Assembly: GCA_013368325.1 (NCBI GenBank)
Contig: JAACJK010000111.1
Location: forward strand, 186,001 to 250,000
DNA: 64,000 nt
From: Ephemerocybe angulata
Taxonomy: Eukaryota; Basidiomycota; Agaricomycetes; Agaricales; Psathyrellaceae
Direction: 5' to 3'
The notes under the pieces: model-generated
Seen by the model: the letters and a program-made list of their open reading frames with translations, nothing else
What the model was told of the DNA's origin: nothing
Database searches by the model: none
Shown: one piece after another, positions 11,678-23,489 of the stretch
Layout: each line of letters begins with the position of its first letter
How positions within the stretch are numbered: position 1 is the first letter of the stretch
Made by a program: the position numbers and the translations under genes

Positions 11678-12179
11678 TCAGCGACGGCGGCGGCGAGGAA
11701 TGACTTGGCCATAGAGGGTTTGGTAGATTGGCCCATCGGACATGGTGACAGGGCGGCCGGCGTAGCATTCAAACTGAAGATGGACGAGAACGATGGAGCG
11801 GAGTTCTTCGCGCAAGGTTTCTCTGCGTTCGGCCCAGGCAGCATTGGTCATGGCGCGAGGGGTCTGAGAGCTGCGTCGGCGACGGGTGGCGAGCTCGTAG
11901 ACGGCGATGATGAAGTGCTGGCGCCATCGATTAGATAGACTGTCACCAGCACAGTACAGCAAGTCGACTCACCATCCGGCACAATTCATCCCAGACGTCA
12001 AGATCAACACCTAGCGGGGAGTCGGGAACACCGTGGAGGATGGTCCAGCAGCTGAAGGACTGCGTGAAGTAAGCCTCCACGTCCCCGCCCGCCAACAGGA
12101 CGTCGAGAAAGCCGATGGCGGCGACGAGATGGTCAGCCCGACGCGTAGCAGGCAACAGGGCGGGGTTTGAACTCGGCAT
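11678..12179 (-). CDS. Hypothetical protein of a mushroom accessory family
   Basis: Two exons on the minus strand, 11973-12179 and 11678-11917, are joined by a 55-bp GT-AG intron in phase 0. The protein starts MPSSNPALLPATRRADHLV and contains FLDVLLAGGDVEAYFTQSF, WTILHGVPDSPLGVDLDVWD, HFIIAVYELATRRRRSSQTP and GRPVTMSDGPIYQTLYG, and ends in five arginines before TGA. I recall this conserved layout as a recurrent uncharacterised Agaricomycete family, but I can give it no function. An upstream exon may exist, because the first ATG directly follows a CAGGTAAC-like sequence. Confidence 0.55.
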
Positions 12180-13470
12180 GTCGACTGTTACCTGGCGATC
12201 TGCTTGGGTGGCGATGAGGGACGGGATATCAGAGGGCAGGGACGCGGACTTACGCTGTGGTGGGAGGGGCGTTCAAGGGGTGTTGAGCTCACATAGTCGA
12301 GGGCTGAGCTAAATACATTAGCGGAAGAAGTCACCTCGCCCTGTAGCCATTTCCGTCCAGCCCCCGATCTCGGATCTGACCTTTCCTAATCCGGAAATGA
12401 CTCGAGCCTATCGCGATGCGAGAAACCGTCCACTGAGATGGCTTCAGATATAGATTGCACTGTGCCGTCTCATCTCATGGTGCGATAACAAGTCTGAGCC
12501 TCGGGAATTGTTCTATTTACTGATATGTTTCATTTCGAAGAGTTGATCAGTACGCAAGTCCACATAAATGTTCGGTGTCGCAAATGAGCGAGTTTGCACC
12601 CAGTTCCAGACTGCGGACTCTCGTTGCCTTTGTGTACTTTTGTGTGCAGTTCAAACATGAACTACATCTGACCCAGAGCCTATGTTATAGAAGGGTAGAG
12701 TCTATATAATACATATTCTAGGTAAAGCAGCGAAGCTTGAGGCCACGTAGCCGCTGAGATAAATCAATTTAATTGACCGTATATCAATTTAATCGACTGT
12801 ATGCCTTCCTCTTGCGTGCGCATGCTGTCGCCTGCAAGCATCGTTATTTCTAATAGGTACAAGCACTCTCCACCCTTGTGATAGCTATCGGCGCATCCGC
12901 TCTGGCAAAAGGGTCATTGCAAAGAAGCCCTTTCTCATTTAAGCGCCCACACCAATAGGGTGCACAAACGGCTTGTAACGTGGTTAATATGCATTGTCTA
13001 TCTACCTAGTATCATACATCACTATCTACAAGGTACTTTCGTATCTAATGAACGTTTTAAAGAGATGAGGCCACCTCCTGGTGCGTAGGTATGAGGCTCT
13101 GAGTCCCACATGTCGAAATTTCTGCTAAGTCCACGATCGGGAAATGCCGAGGGGCTTGCCGACGGGGCCTCTGTGCCGCGCGGCATTGATCGGCGTCCCA
13201 GGGCCGTTAGGCGCTCAAGACTGACAAGTCCGCACCAGATTAGATCGAGATCTCATCTCAGAAGGAACGTATCCATAGGAAAACGTGGTTGGGGTTAATT
13301 GAGATTCAAAACAGACGAGGGGCACGGCTGTATTGGTGGGGTAAGGTAGTCGGTCGAGACAGATATATTGAGTCGGGGCGGGGATGCAGGTAAAAAAGAA
13401 TATACATGTAGAAGCCTCAGCGGAATCTCTCATACTACGGAACGTATCAGGAGCTTGCTACACCACACAT
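12180..13470. other. Intergenic, no gene seen
   Basis: About 1.3 kb without a supportable exon. A small direct repeat, TATCAATTTAAT followed by TGACCGTA or CGACTGTA, lies at about 12758-12802. Confidence 0.4.
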
Positions 13471-14510
13471 CTAGACATACATAACAGATCCACGCTGATA
13501 CGCAGTCTCATACGCCTGATAGGCAGTCTGGAGCGTGCGGTGGCGACTGAAGCTCGCGGAAGGGACAGCAGTGACATAGGGAGAAGTGCTCTGCCTAGAA
13601 ATGGAGACTATTAGAGGTGAGAAAATCCCGTTGAATTCTGTCTGTACTTACCAACCACCAAATACGCCCACGCGGACGCCCTTTGTGATGACATAGTAAC
13701 GATCTTCTGCATGGAAGAGTCAGAACTTCAGAAGGGAACTAGAAGAAAAGTTTATTTACCACCAGGACCGGTGAAGACGGCGTTCTCGGGATCGGGTGGG
13801 GTCATGGGGTTAGCACTGTTTGGCCCGACGGAATCGAAGCCAGGAAGCACAGTCGAGATGGTGTAGGTGGCGCCAACTGCTGGAGCAGGAGTCACGGTGA
13901 GACCAAGAGCGTTGGTGGAAGTGACTTGAGCGGCGGCGGGGGCGGCAGGAGGGACCTGGACCCCGGTTGTGACCGCGGGGGTGGAGGCAGTCTGAACTGG
14001 AACTCCGCTGGTGGCGATCAGCGTGGTTGCGGCAAGCGCGGATGCAAGAGCGGCAGAAACTGCAACAGCCGCGGGGTCACTGGAGGGATCAGCAGCACCA
14101 GAGGTGGGCGAGTGATCTGTGAGAGATCCAAACAAATTAGTAGATAGATTATTAGAAGGAGATTTCAACTGACCAGGAGGGGACGCAAACTGTGCGTCGT
14201 TGTCGCTGTCCTCTTCCTTGACGACATCGCTGTCGGAGTCTGAGGCCTCGCCTTCACCCATGTTGGGGACGAGGATGAAGCCGGTACCACTGCATACCCC
14301 ACACGTTTCAGGGTCTTAGAATACATGGAGGATTTAATACTTGTGCAGACGATGTTGGAAATCAACTCACGATACTCTAACTCGCCCTGGCCCGCAGCGT
14401 GAACCATGTAACGACCTGAAAAATCTATGGTCTCATCGGAGAGGAATATCTCAGAGATCTGACTCACGAGCGTCGAAAGCACGGATGACGGCGCCCAGCA
14501 AGTCTTGCAT
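13471..14510 (-). CDS. Protein with RNase H1-N / caulimovirus-viroplasmin-type domain
   Basis: On the minus strand ATG 14510 opens MQDLLGAVIRAFDA. After an intron comes RYMVHAAGQGELEY, then an acidic exon (MGEGEASDSDSDVVKEEDSD) and an Ala/Pro/Thr-rich linker. The last two exons, joined in phase, read DRYYVITKGVRVGVFGGW and TAYQAYETAYQRGSVMYV, then stop at 13471. The YYVITKGVRVGVF block followed by an A-Y-x2-A-Y block matches the RNase H1 N-terminal/viroplasmin fold, which binds RNA:DNA hybrids or dsRNA in other proteins. It is a frequent accessory family in mushrooms. The join between the GELEY exon and the acidic exon is one base out of phase with the splice sites I can see, so either the exon model or the gene is imperfect there. 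Confidence 0.6.
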
Positions 14511-14922
14511 GGGCAAAGAGAGCCTCGTCCTGTGGAAGACGGTGCGCTCTTGTTTCGTGCTAACCTGCTTTGCCATTGGACGCTTAGATGGAAGATGGAG
14601 TGTTTGTCAAATCGAGAAGACAACGCGGATGAAGTCAGGGGTATCCAAAGGAAGGACTTTATACATATCCGCCCTCTGTTTACGACCTGTTTGTACCCAG
14701 ATTAACTCTTGATGAAGGCATAGACCATGCTTACGCTGACTACAGAAGCATGCCGGACGCAAGGAGAGAGCCTAATGCTGACGTTACTAAATCAAGTTGG
14801 TCGAAATCAATCTAAAGGACAGTACTAAAACTGCAGAAATAATATGTCGAGGGCTCCCTTTCAATCGAACAGATATTTCACACCACACTGTAGTGCTTTA
14901 CCTGCCTATACACCTGCTAGCT

Positions 14923-17900
14923 ATGGCACCGGTGGGATGGGCCTCGCCAAGCCAAACAACTCTCCTCACCAGCCTCCTGCCCGAGTATGAGAAATGCCAA
15001 GTCACCCGGCACTACAAACCCTTTTGGACGATGTTATACTCCCGCTTCCTCGCCCATAGCCCCCTAGTCGATACACTTTTTCCAGGACGTACCGTTCAAG
15101 ACCTTCGCGAAGATGAGATGGTCACATACACTCAAGCCCTAGAGAAGCTTCAACAGGTGAGTAATCGACAGTCAATGATGAAGTCTTTCATTCTCTTATA
15201 TATATTCGGCCAGCGTCTGAGGGAGTGGTACAGATGGAGATGTAACGCCCGAAGCCGAAAGGTCGCCGTCGGCATTCCCAAGAAGATTCTCAAGTCAATC
15301 TACAGCCCTCGTACTCGTGGTCCCAAGACTTATGAGGTGTACTCAAAACTATACCCAGAGGAAGTCCGGGCGGCTCAAGAAGCTCGTTCTGAGGAGGGAG
15401 AATTCGCCGGTAGAACTGGTCTACAGAATTGGCATGCCATCTGTAAAGATCTCTATTCTGTTGCATCAGAGGAGAAGCTGCGCGCCATCGACGACTATGT
15501 TGAGACCACCACAAATGAATCGAAGCTGGATAGTGAAGAGAAGCCCAAGGACCCCAAGCGGTACGTCCAGGCATATCGATGCTATACAGGGCATGCTGAC
15601 ACACTCATAAGTTATCTTCAAATCCTCCCCGCCATTCTGAAGGCTGCCGTCGAGCCGGCCGTCCGCAAGGTCGATCTCATGGCACTTATCACTCTGGTCG
15701 GGCCGGTCCCGGAATCAAATGGGAAAATATCGGCATGGACGTACGTATGCCCTCTTTCTGTCTTTCAATGTTATTTGACGAGGTCCCCAGCCTCCAATTT
15801 GGCGATAAGGATGATACACCCCTTTTCTCCTCTTCCTGGGTTGACCACGATTGCGTCTACGTTGAAGCTGTGGCACGATTCGCTAAAAGACACCTTTACC
15901 GTATGTAACCTTCCCACTTGATTTTGACCCCGCTGAAAGATCCATCTCCAGCGTCCCATTCCTCCGATTCGTCGACCACTCCTGAAGAGATCGATGAAGA
16001 GAAGCGTGATCCTCCAGTCTATGGTAATGTACCCATAATGGGACTTTCCGCGCTCAAACTAATGTATCACCATACAGCGGACGGCGCAGCGCCGACTCCG
16101 AGAGACGGTGTTCAAGATGTGCCCCCAGCAAAGGAGAGCGTAGACCCAAGTGCTTCGGAGCATGCTATTCCAGCGTCCGCTCGAAGTGACACGCTTCCAG
16201 ACTCCTCTCCTCTCAAGTCCGCGCCCAATCCGTCGACATCCGCTGGTACGAATCTCAGTCACGATTTCGATGACTCACTTCCAGACTCCTCTCCTCTCGA
16301 GTCCGCGCCCAATCCGTCGACATCCGCTGGTACGAATCTCAATCACGATTTCGATGACTTCCCCGTCGAGGACGATCAGAGGACGGACTTGCGCTTGCCT
16401 ACGCCCCCTCGGCCTCGTGCGCTTTCGAATGACTTTGATTTTCTGGATTCGACTCATGGAAATGGTGAGTCGTATTCCGTACTTCCTAACCAAGGTGCTG
16501 ACATACCATCATAGACTGGCCCATGCTCAGCACACCTCTCAGTCAATATAGCGCAGGACTGGGGGATGAATCTAGTCTTAGGCCAGGATTCCTGAGTCCC
16601 GATATCAGCTTCGATGACCCTAGCCTCATACGAATGGATGCTGAACCATACGGCGTGATACCAGGCTCTGCATCTCATTCTCCTCCTGTGTTCGCCGATA
16701 TGGATCGCCATCAGACCTCCAATGTCCCATCGGATTTCTGCTACACAGCAACCCTAGCTTCTAGCGAAATGCAGGCTTCTTCTAGCTCCCAAACCATATT
16801 CGCCCCCGCGGAGCGTCATAGACGTTGGACGACAGCGCCTGCCGCGACATCCGCCCTACATTCTCTGGAATCAATCCTCAACCCTTCTTCATACGCCCGA
16901 AAGCCCAACATACCCGGCACCTCCATGAATACGCCTGGCGCATCGCATGAGCTCCCTCTTCCCCATTGTAGGTCGAGCGAGTTCGGCGCCTCTACAGCAC
17001 GAGTCTCCACGGAAGGATTCTCAAACGAAGCCCCGTTCATTGCGAGTCAACCATTTGATTATGCTTCAGGCTCAGATCTCACAGCCAACGATCCTTCTTT
17101 GAACACGCCCACGCGTCATTCTTCTCAGGTGCCAGGTCCTTCTTTGAACATGCGCGGTCTCTCTCAGCCTCCCGACGTGGATACCCAATCTAATCCTCAG
17201 ATCTCAGATTCCCACCTTTTACCTCTGTTGCCGCCCGTTCAAGTGGAAGAGAGGCCGGCGGCAATGCTTAAGCGCTTCGCTGCCACCGCCGCGTGTGCCA
17301 CACCGACTCATACATCGCCCTCCGCGCCCACCATCGAAACTCCGGCGCCTTCTGCATTGCACAGTGGAGATGATCATGTTGCTTCTCCCGCCCTTGCTTC
17401 TGATGAGCCGGACTCTACACTTCCCATGCCTAGCGCCTCGCCTGCTACATCCTCCGCCGCACCGATCCTGCTCCTCCCTCAACTGCAGGAACAGGCTCGT
17501 CCAGTGCCCTCCGCACCCGCCAATGACCATACCACATCCGACGAGCTGATGAGGGAGTTTATCAAGATGGGAAAGTCCTATGCTGATTACGTCTTTGCTA
17601 CCAGAACCATGCCCCCTTCCACTGAGACCATCATTGCAACTCCGGCGGCTTCTAGTCAAGAGGGCGAACACGTTGCTTCTCCTTCTTCCGCCCTCGCTTC
17701 CGTGCCACTCGCCACTCGCCCAACACCCGCCGCTCTGGCTGCTGTACCTGCCGCGGCTCCCGCCCTTCCCCAAGACACACCGCAGAAACCACCTCCCACA
17801 GCGACTTCTGCTGCCACACTTGTGCCACACTTGCCCTCCTTAACACTTCTTCGCAGCAGCAGCCTCCAACATTGACCTCCGCACCCATCAAGGCTCCCAC

Positions 17901-17985
17901 TGCACACTCGCAGTCCGCTGTCGTTACAACTCCGACTTCTGCTGTTCCGAGGCCATTTATGGCTCGGGTTCTTGTCCGCGGCTGA
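14923..17985 (+). CDS. Transposon-associated-type mushroom protein, probably separated from its 3' end
   Basis: Exons 14923-15156, 15214-15560, 15612-15740, 15791-15900, 15940-16023, 16078-16464 and 16515 onward join in consistent phase. The conserved head reads LLPEYEKCQVTRHYKPFW, LFPGRTVQDL, ALEKLQQ-RLREWYRWR, SRKVAVGIPKKILKSIYSPR and YLQILPAILKAAVEPAVRKV, then LVGPVPESNGKI. I recall this as a recurrent, highly copied Agaricomycete family found near transposons, of unknown activity. A long Pro/Ser/Ala/Thr-rich tail follows. Without further splicing it stops at 17875. A 35-nt GT-AG intron (17822-17856, with a CTTAAC branch-like site) would carry it to TGA 17983-17985. The family's tryptophan-rich C-terminal block is missing here but is found at about 21.6 kb. 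Confidence 0.6.
16194..16361 (+). repeat. In-frame 84-bp tandem duplication inside the coding region
   Basis: Two adjacent 84-bp units each encode a 28-residue segment beginning LPDSSPL and ending HDFDD. They differ at only a few bases (K/E and S/N changes). Confidence 0.9.
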
Positions 17986-20900
17986 TTTGATGCCAAGACG
18001 CAATCGCATCAAAGGCCATGTGACCGGAAGGTCACGTGAAGTGCCAAGCGCAAGTTCCCAGTCGAGAGTTTCAAGTACTTCAGTACCTGCCTTGCGGTCA
18101 TTCTGCATTCAAGTTCACAAGGGGTATTTTATTTGTCCAATCTGACGACAGAAATATGTACTAAGTACTGTGGTCAGTTATATCCGCCACGGTTCAGCAG
18201 AAGGCACATCTGGGCTCAAAGTTTGATGGCTCGATCAAACACCCTTTCGTACGAACCACTGAACCAGAACCTTCCATCTCCACGGTCATCCGTCCTTTTC
18301 AGTCATTTATCTGAAGATTTTTCCTCCTTGTGTCCCGCTCTCGCTCCTCTTCCATCTCGATTTCGTGTTGGTCACTCACCCAACGCCCGCACCTTTTCTT
18401 CGCCATTCGACACCAACTCCAACCTCAATCCTGCCAAACCGAGCGGCCGTCGACTGCGCTGACCAGTAAATATGGCTGCTCGAGGTCTGGAGGCCGGCGG
18501 CAAAAGCAGACGTATCCAACCACCCTACGACCTCAATGACGCGCACGTACGCGACGACTCACGACAACGACACGAGGCTCGACACGAGGCGAACTCGTCG
18601 GGAGGTATGTGCGCCATCGCCATCGTTGTCCCTGGGCTTCCTAACATCGCTCCGGGGTATTAGAGGGGCAGTTTGGGAATTAGAATGTGTTGGAGTGCCG
18701 ACGACGCCAGCAACAGCTATCACCGCAGAGCTCGTCGCCCTCGTCGCCCTCGTCTACCCTACCACACCCTCCACATCCACCGGTGAGTCGAGCGTCCTCC
18801 CTTCGATTCTTGCGTGCTAACTGCATCGTCGATATCACGCTGGACGTCGCACGTTGGCGCGTGGATAGCCGTCATTGTTGCCGGTGCGAGGGTGCGCAGG
18901 ATGTCGGATTCAGGCGCTGGTGGTATGCGGGACTCGTTGAAGGCGCTGACGGCGTGGGGAGGTGTTGCCATGTTGGCTTGAGGTGAAGTGGGCCGGCTCG
19001 TGCCATGCGCTGTTTGGTGAGTACAGCGCTTCACATCGACGAGACTATTTCGTACTCACCGGTGGTTTCATGATCCTCAGCACTTCTCGGCGCACGTTGG
19101 ATGGCTACGGCGTTGGCGCCGGATGCCCCTGTCGATTCGCGTGGCTTGGTGAGTAGTTCCGTCGTTGTTTGCGAGTTGGGTGGCACTGACATGTCTGTTG
19201 TAGTGCAGGATCGACGTTGGGAACCTATAAATCAAGGTAAGCGACGTGTTTTTTGTCGCTTGGGCTTCTTGTTGACGTACCGGTGACTGCAGGAGGGCGG
19301 TTGTTGGGCATGCAGGATCATGCGGTCTCGCGAGGCTGCTATAAGGTCAGTCCCCGGTTTCGAGTTCTGCGTCCTGGCTTACCTTCGTTAGGAATGCGGC
19401 CCATCGAGGCGACGATGACGGTGGCGATGACAGATAGGGTATGATACTGCGAGCATCGAACTAGAACGGCGACGGCGACGGACACACTTCGACCTCGACG
19501 ACTCCCGGCATGTGGATAACCTCCCAAGCTAGACGAAACGGTCAGGCAAGCACGCCAGACTCAGTGTCGAATTCGGTCCCGAAAGGCCAGCAAGCGCAAG
19601 AAAAGGCTGATGAAAGGTGAGTATTCGTTACGATGTCGTTGAGGCTGAAGAACTGACCTTGGAAATTAATTCTAGTGTCATCACGATATCGTACCGTATC
19701 AACCTCATCTCCAGAGCCCCGGCATCCCCACACCGTTCACCAACCTGCCACGTGGAGGTCTTCCCGTGTTGCCGTCGCCCATACCGCTAGACAAGCTCGC
19801 GCACCACAAAGCAATGTTCGTCGGCAGCGCGGTGTGCATCTGCGACGACGGCACGCTCACGGCGAACAAAACTCGATGCCACACACCCCTCACATCACCA
19901 CCACAAACCCGAGAGGAATACGACGGGCTCAACATCGACGCGCGAAGTTCATGACGAGTGGCGACGAAGTCTCCGACGCGAGATTGGTGTTCATGGCAGT
20001 TGTAGCCGGATCCAGGTATGTGGTGGAAGTCGGGTGGGGTTCAGTCGTTATGGTCGCCGGTGTCACGGTGCCGTGTACTCACCACTTGTAGATGGCTTGT
20101 TCGCCGTTGTGTACCTACTCTTCATAGTCATCGTGGATGTGGTCTGTAGGTATAAAGGTGAGTCGAGACTGTATTTACATCGGACAGCCGCACTCGCAAC
20201 TCATTCTTACAAGGCCCCACCTGCTGCCGCTTGTCGTCATTATCTTCTTGGTTAGTGGCTATGTAGTCAGCGCGTGTGATCAGGTTCTTCGTGCAGGGAT
20301 GTCGGTGCGAGCGGGTGCGATGTGGGTAAGTTGTCTTCTTTGGTGTGGAAGTCACAACACTTGGAAGTGGACATCAATTTCATGCTCTACGGCTCGTTAG
20401 AGACGTTGCAGCATATTCCACCCTTCTGCCTCATCCCTACAGGCGGATTGCCTCATCAGTTCTGACCTCTGGTCTTGAGGAAACGTGTGTTCTATCACTC
20501 CTAGAGCGATCGTAAGTGCATGATTCGAGCTCGGGTGGACTTGGTGCGCTTCAAAATTCCCTCCGTTGCTGTTGAACCATTTTTGGTATGGATATCGCAG
20601 CAGAAGCAATGCAAGTGTAAGCAACATAAGATAGAGTGAAATGAAGATGCACGGCCACTGGGGAAATTGGCTTGAATGAAAAATATGACGGTGGAGAGGG
20701 ACAACCATCAGCGACGCCCCGGACAGAACGGCGTAGGCCAAGTCAAGTTCAAGCTTGGGTGTGGATCACTAAGTCTAAGCTCGTCACTGCATCAGACGTG
20801 TCCCCCTTGCTGTCCATGTCGACGGGCCTTACTTTCATTAATTGAGCATAAAGAGGGACATGCCGATAGGCTGAAGTCAAATGCATTGGCATGCAATCCA

Positions 20901-21008
20901 AATTTGAGAGGGTTGCTCAAGGTGGAAGTTTAGATTGTAGGCTCATTAGATTATATACTGAAGGAGTGATGATTGTTTATTTGAGGGCTCACTCAAGGCT
21001 CACTAAAA
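17986..21008. other. 3-kb segment separating two parts of one gene; possible intron-rich gene
   Basis: This stretch sits between the main body of the gene at 14.9-18.0 kb and its probable C-terminal block at 21.0-21.9 kb. It starts with a GTGACC/GGTCAC inverted pair near 18020 and a pyrimidine-rich leader up to ATG 18472 (MAARGLEAGGKSRR). Several short stretches with matching GT-AG borders follow, for example exons ending at 19148 and 19237, the exon GGRLLGMQDHAVSRG near 19293-19346, and a hydrophobic run LFAVVYLLFIVIVDVV near 20100. I could not build one continuous frame, name a family or find terminal repeats. A minus-strand open frame at 20397-20741 with a hydrophobic stretch is not convincing. 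Confidence 0.35.
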
Positions 21009-21927
21009 ATGGCCTCGGATTTGCCATGCATAGCAATGGGCTACTACCCACAAGTGAAAGGTAGAGCACCCGCTTCTCCCGCCGCCGGTGCAGCATCGAT
21101 TCCGAACAAGGCTCATACCACAGACCCGCAGCCCGCTGTCCCCGCCTCTACAACTCCGACACCTTCTTCTGTTAGCGGCGGAACCTCCGCTTCTCCCGCC
21201 ACCGTTGCATCGCCCATTCCGAACAAGGATGCTAACTCCACAACCCGGCCTTCTTCAAGTGAAACAAATCTCGGTTCCCCAAAGATTCACCGATCGGAGA
21301 GAGGAAGCATCCCATCTAGGGCGAGGGAGAGACTTCAACAAATAGGCACGAATACCCTCTCTTTTTCTCAGCCAGTTAGACCCATAGACGACCCCCTCAC
21401 CCCTCCCGCCTGGTACACAGCGGCGCTAGGTGATCTCCGTGATTCTACGCTCGGCGGTGAGTGGGTCTGCTTGGTCAATGGTAGGTAAGTGGGCGAAACT
21501 AGAGGAATCCTTGGGGTACGGGAGGATGTCGAAGGTGCGTTCTCTCATCTTACACCACTCACCCCACTCTAACTACGTTTAGGGTACCATGCCCGTGAAA
21601 GGGCGCCCCGAGGAGTGGACGAAGTGGACTAACAGGGGTGCACACGGCGCGCGTAACCATTCACGGCCGCCTTTCATCGACGATCCAGCTGACATTGGCC
21701 TCTCAATCATGAAGTGGTGGTTGGCAATTCAGCCGTCGTTTCGTTCATCCCCTGGGCCATTGCCTTCTCTGGTCTGGGAGGATCCAGCCGGGATCGGTGA
21801 TGCATGGGCCCCTCTCCGGAAGTCTGGACCTAACGGCACTCTATCCCTTCTGATGCTCATGCTGTGGTGGGGTCGCGCAGCAGCACCTGGGCCAGACAAC
21901 TTCAGGGAGGACTCACGCGACTCGTAG
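21009..21927 (+). pseudogene. Detached C-terminal part of the 14.9-kb gene family
   Basis: A Pro/Ala/Ser-rich stretch runs into DDPLTPPAWYTAALGDLRD, then an exon reading WAKLEESLGYGRMSK. After an intron comes GRPEEWTKWTNRG and WWLAIQPSFR, ending LRKSGPNGTLSLLMLMLWW and a stop at 21925-21927. These are the expected last blocks of the protein family whose head is at 14923. The frame carrying WAKLEE does not connect with the preceding WVCLVNG frame: a stop lies between them and no splice site repairs it. It is therefore probably decayed. Confidence 0.5.
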
Positions 21928-22286
21928 AAGGCCTTGGTTGCCGATGTTTCTGTTTGCTTCGATGTGCTGAGCGCAACCCAAGTCAGCCAAGTCCAAAAGC
22001 GCAGCCTCGATTCGACTCAAGAGAATAACCCCAACGAGTCAAAGAAGTGCGTAACTCGTTATTCTCTACTCCCGCACGTAGCCTGATAACGGTCTCACCT
22101 ACTCCAGAGCCCGTCGAGGATGAGATGGTTCCTTCCCCTCATCCATCGCATCTTCCTTCACCCTCTCCCCATTCCTAACGAGTGTTCTGTTTCGCCCCCT
22201 TATCTCTTCTGTCTCCATCAAAAGCAGTCACTCCACTGCATCCACCTCCTCTCATTTACACCCTGGCGGCTGGCCCGCTGTTGATC
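21928..22286. other. Intergenic, no gene seen
   Basis: About 360 bp with no exon chain, ending at the target duplication of the MITE. Confidence 0.4.
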
Positions 22287-22294
22287 GTTGGGTC
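22287..22294. repeat. 8-bp target-site duplication, left (GTTGGGTC)
   Basis: The identical octamer occurs at 22808-22815, directly outside both ends of the element. Confidence 0.9.
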
Positions 22295-22807
22295 TAGTGC
22301 CTTACAGGCTCGGGCTCAAAGCCGCGAGCCGGGCCAAGCCGGGCCTTTACAGGCCAAGCCGAGCCGGGCCTTACCCAATATGGCAGTGGGGCCCGGCTGG
22401 GCTCAAGGCCCGGCTCAAAAATCCGCGCCCGAAAAAGCCGCGGCCTAAGCCTTGACCGGCTCAAAGATACCATATGGCACTTTGGTGCAGCGGTTATGGC
22501 TCTGAAAATGTGTCCGCGAGGTTGCCGGTTCAATTCTCACTCATGGTATTGTAGTATTTTGGACCCGGATGGCCCGCAGAACTCAACTGACAACCTGTAT
22601 ATACATTGAATACAAAAAATTACTGACCATGATAGAGATTCAATAGAAAAAATTTGTAGTGGAAGGCCGCGGCCTAAGCCGTGAGCCGAGCCGGGCCCGA
22701 CCGAATTGGGGGCTCAAGGCTGGGCTCACAAATATTGCGAGCCCGAGCCCACCAAAGCCGGGCCCAAGCCGCGGCTTTTGAGCCGGGCCTGGGCCTGTAA
22801 GGCACTA
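22295..22807. mobile_element. hAT-like non-autonomous element (MITE), 513 bp
   Basis: The left end reads TAGTGCCTTACAGGC and the right end is its exact reverse complement, flanked by a perfect 8-bp duplication, GTTGGGTC. The terminal 130-150 bp on each side are built of GCCGGGCC/GGCCCGGC and GGGCTC words and can fold on themselves and on each other. An 8-bp duplication with short terminal inverted repeats and GC-rich subterminal words is typical of hAT elements. There is no transposase frame, so it would need an autonomous partner. The perfect duplication suggests a fairly recent insertion. Confidence 0.85.
22467..22549 (+). ncRNA. tRNA-like sequence inside the MITE
   Basis: ATACCAT at 22467 pairs perfectly with ATGGTAT at 22543-22549, like a 7-bp acceptor stem 83 nt apart. 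Inside lie a TTTGGTGCAGCGG A-box-like word and GCCGGTTCAATTCTC, similar to a T-arm/B box. The D, anticodon and T stems do not pair canonically, so a degenerate tRNA-derived sequence is more likely than a working tRNA gene. Confidence 0.5.
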
Positions 22808-22815
22808 GTTGGGTC
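22808..22815. repeat. 8-bp target-site duplication, right (GTTGGGTC)
   Basis: Matches 22287-22294 exactly. Confidence 0.9.
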
Positions 22816-23489
22816 GTACCCTTGAACTCTGTTTCTGTTTGTAGTGGCTTGATCTGGATCGCCTTGTAATTCTTCTGATTCTTGGACTCTTTCCTTGCAT
22901 TCTGCCTCGTTTCGTTTCGGACTGGCTTTTTTTCTGAATCTCTGTATATTTGAACGATTGATCGTCGCATGTCTCCCCTTTCGCGCCTTTCCACTCACAT
23001 CATCACCTTTCTCGTCCCATCCTCTTCGCATAGATCTCATCCAGTTCCTTTCGTGTTACCTCTCCGCCTTCTCATTCATCGCATATCACTCTCATCGGCT
23101 CCTTTGCATCCCATCTCATTTCCTTTACGTAGTCTGATCACGCCCCCATCCTTTCTCTTTCCTTTTTCGCCTCAGCTCTCAGCCTCCTCTGGACACTTCT
23201 GTACGCTTGATCTCCGCATAGATATAGACTGCCTGTACATACGTTTCGGCCATACCCCCATAGACATTTAGATAGGCATTTGTATATATCCTGGTTTGAT
23301 GCCGCCATTCGTCGTTCGGACTCGCTGTAAGCCACTAAGTCTAGCGCTCTGAGCCTCAACTGCAGGGAACTGAACAAGGCTAAAACTGGGGCAGACTCGA
23401 ATGATAGAGATGACATCTATAATGACGAAGTACAAGGACTGCGACGACAGCGACCCTCATATGAGGCGCATTGGACTTGTTCATTTGTT
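22816..23489. other. Pyrimidine-rich stretch, no gene seen
   Basis: Strongly C/T-rich between 22870 and 23210. The open frames here are composition artefacts, with no splice-supported exon and no known motif. Confidence 0.4.

Noticed and set aside
22969..23271. 100-codon plus-strand frame
   Set aside because: Produced by extreme pyrimidine bias (Ser/Pro/Leu only); no splice-linked exons.
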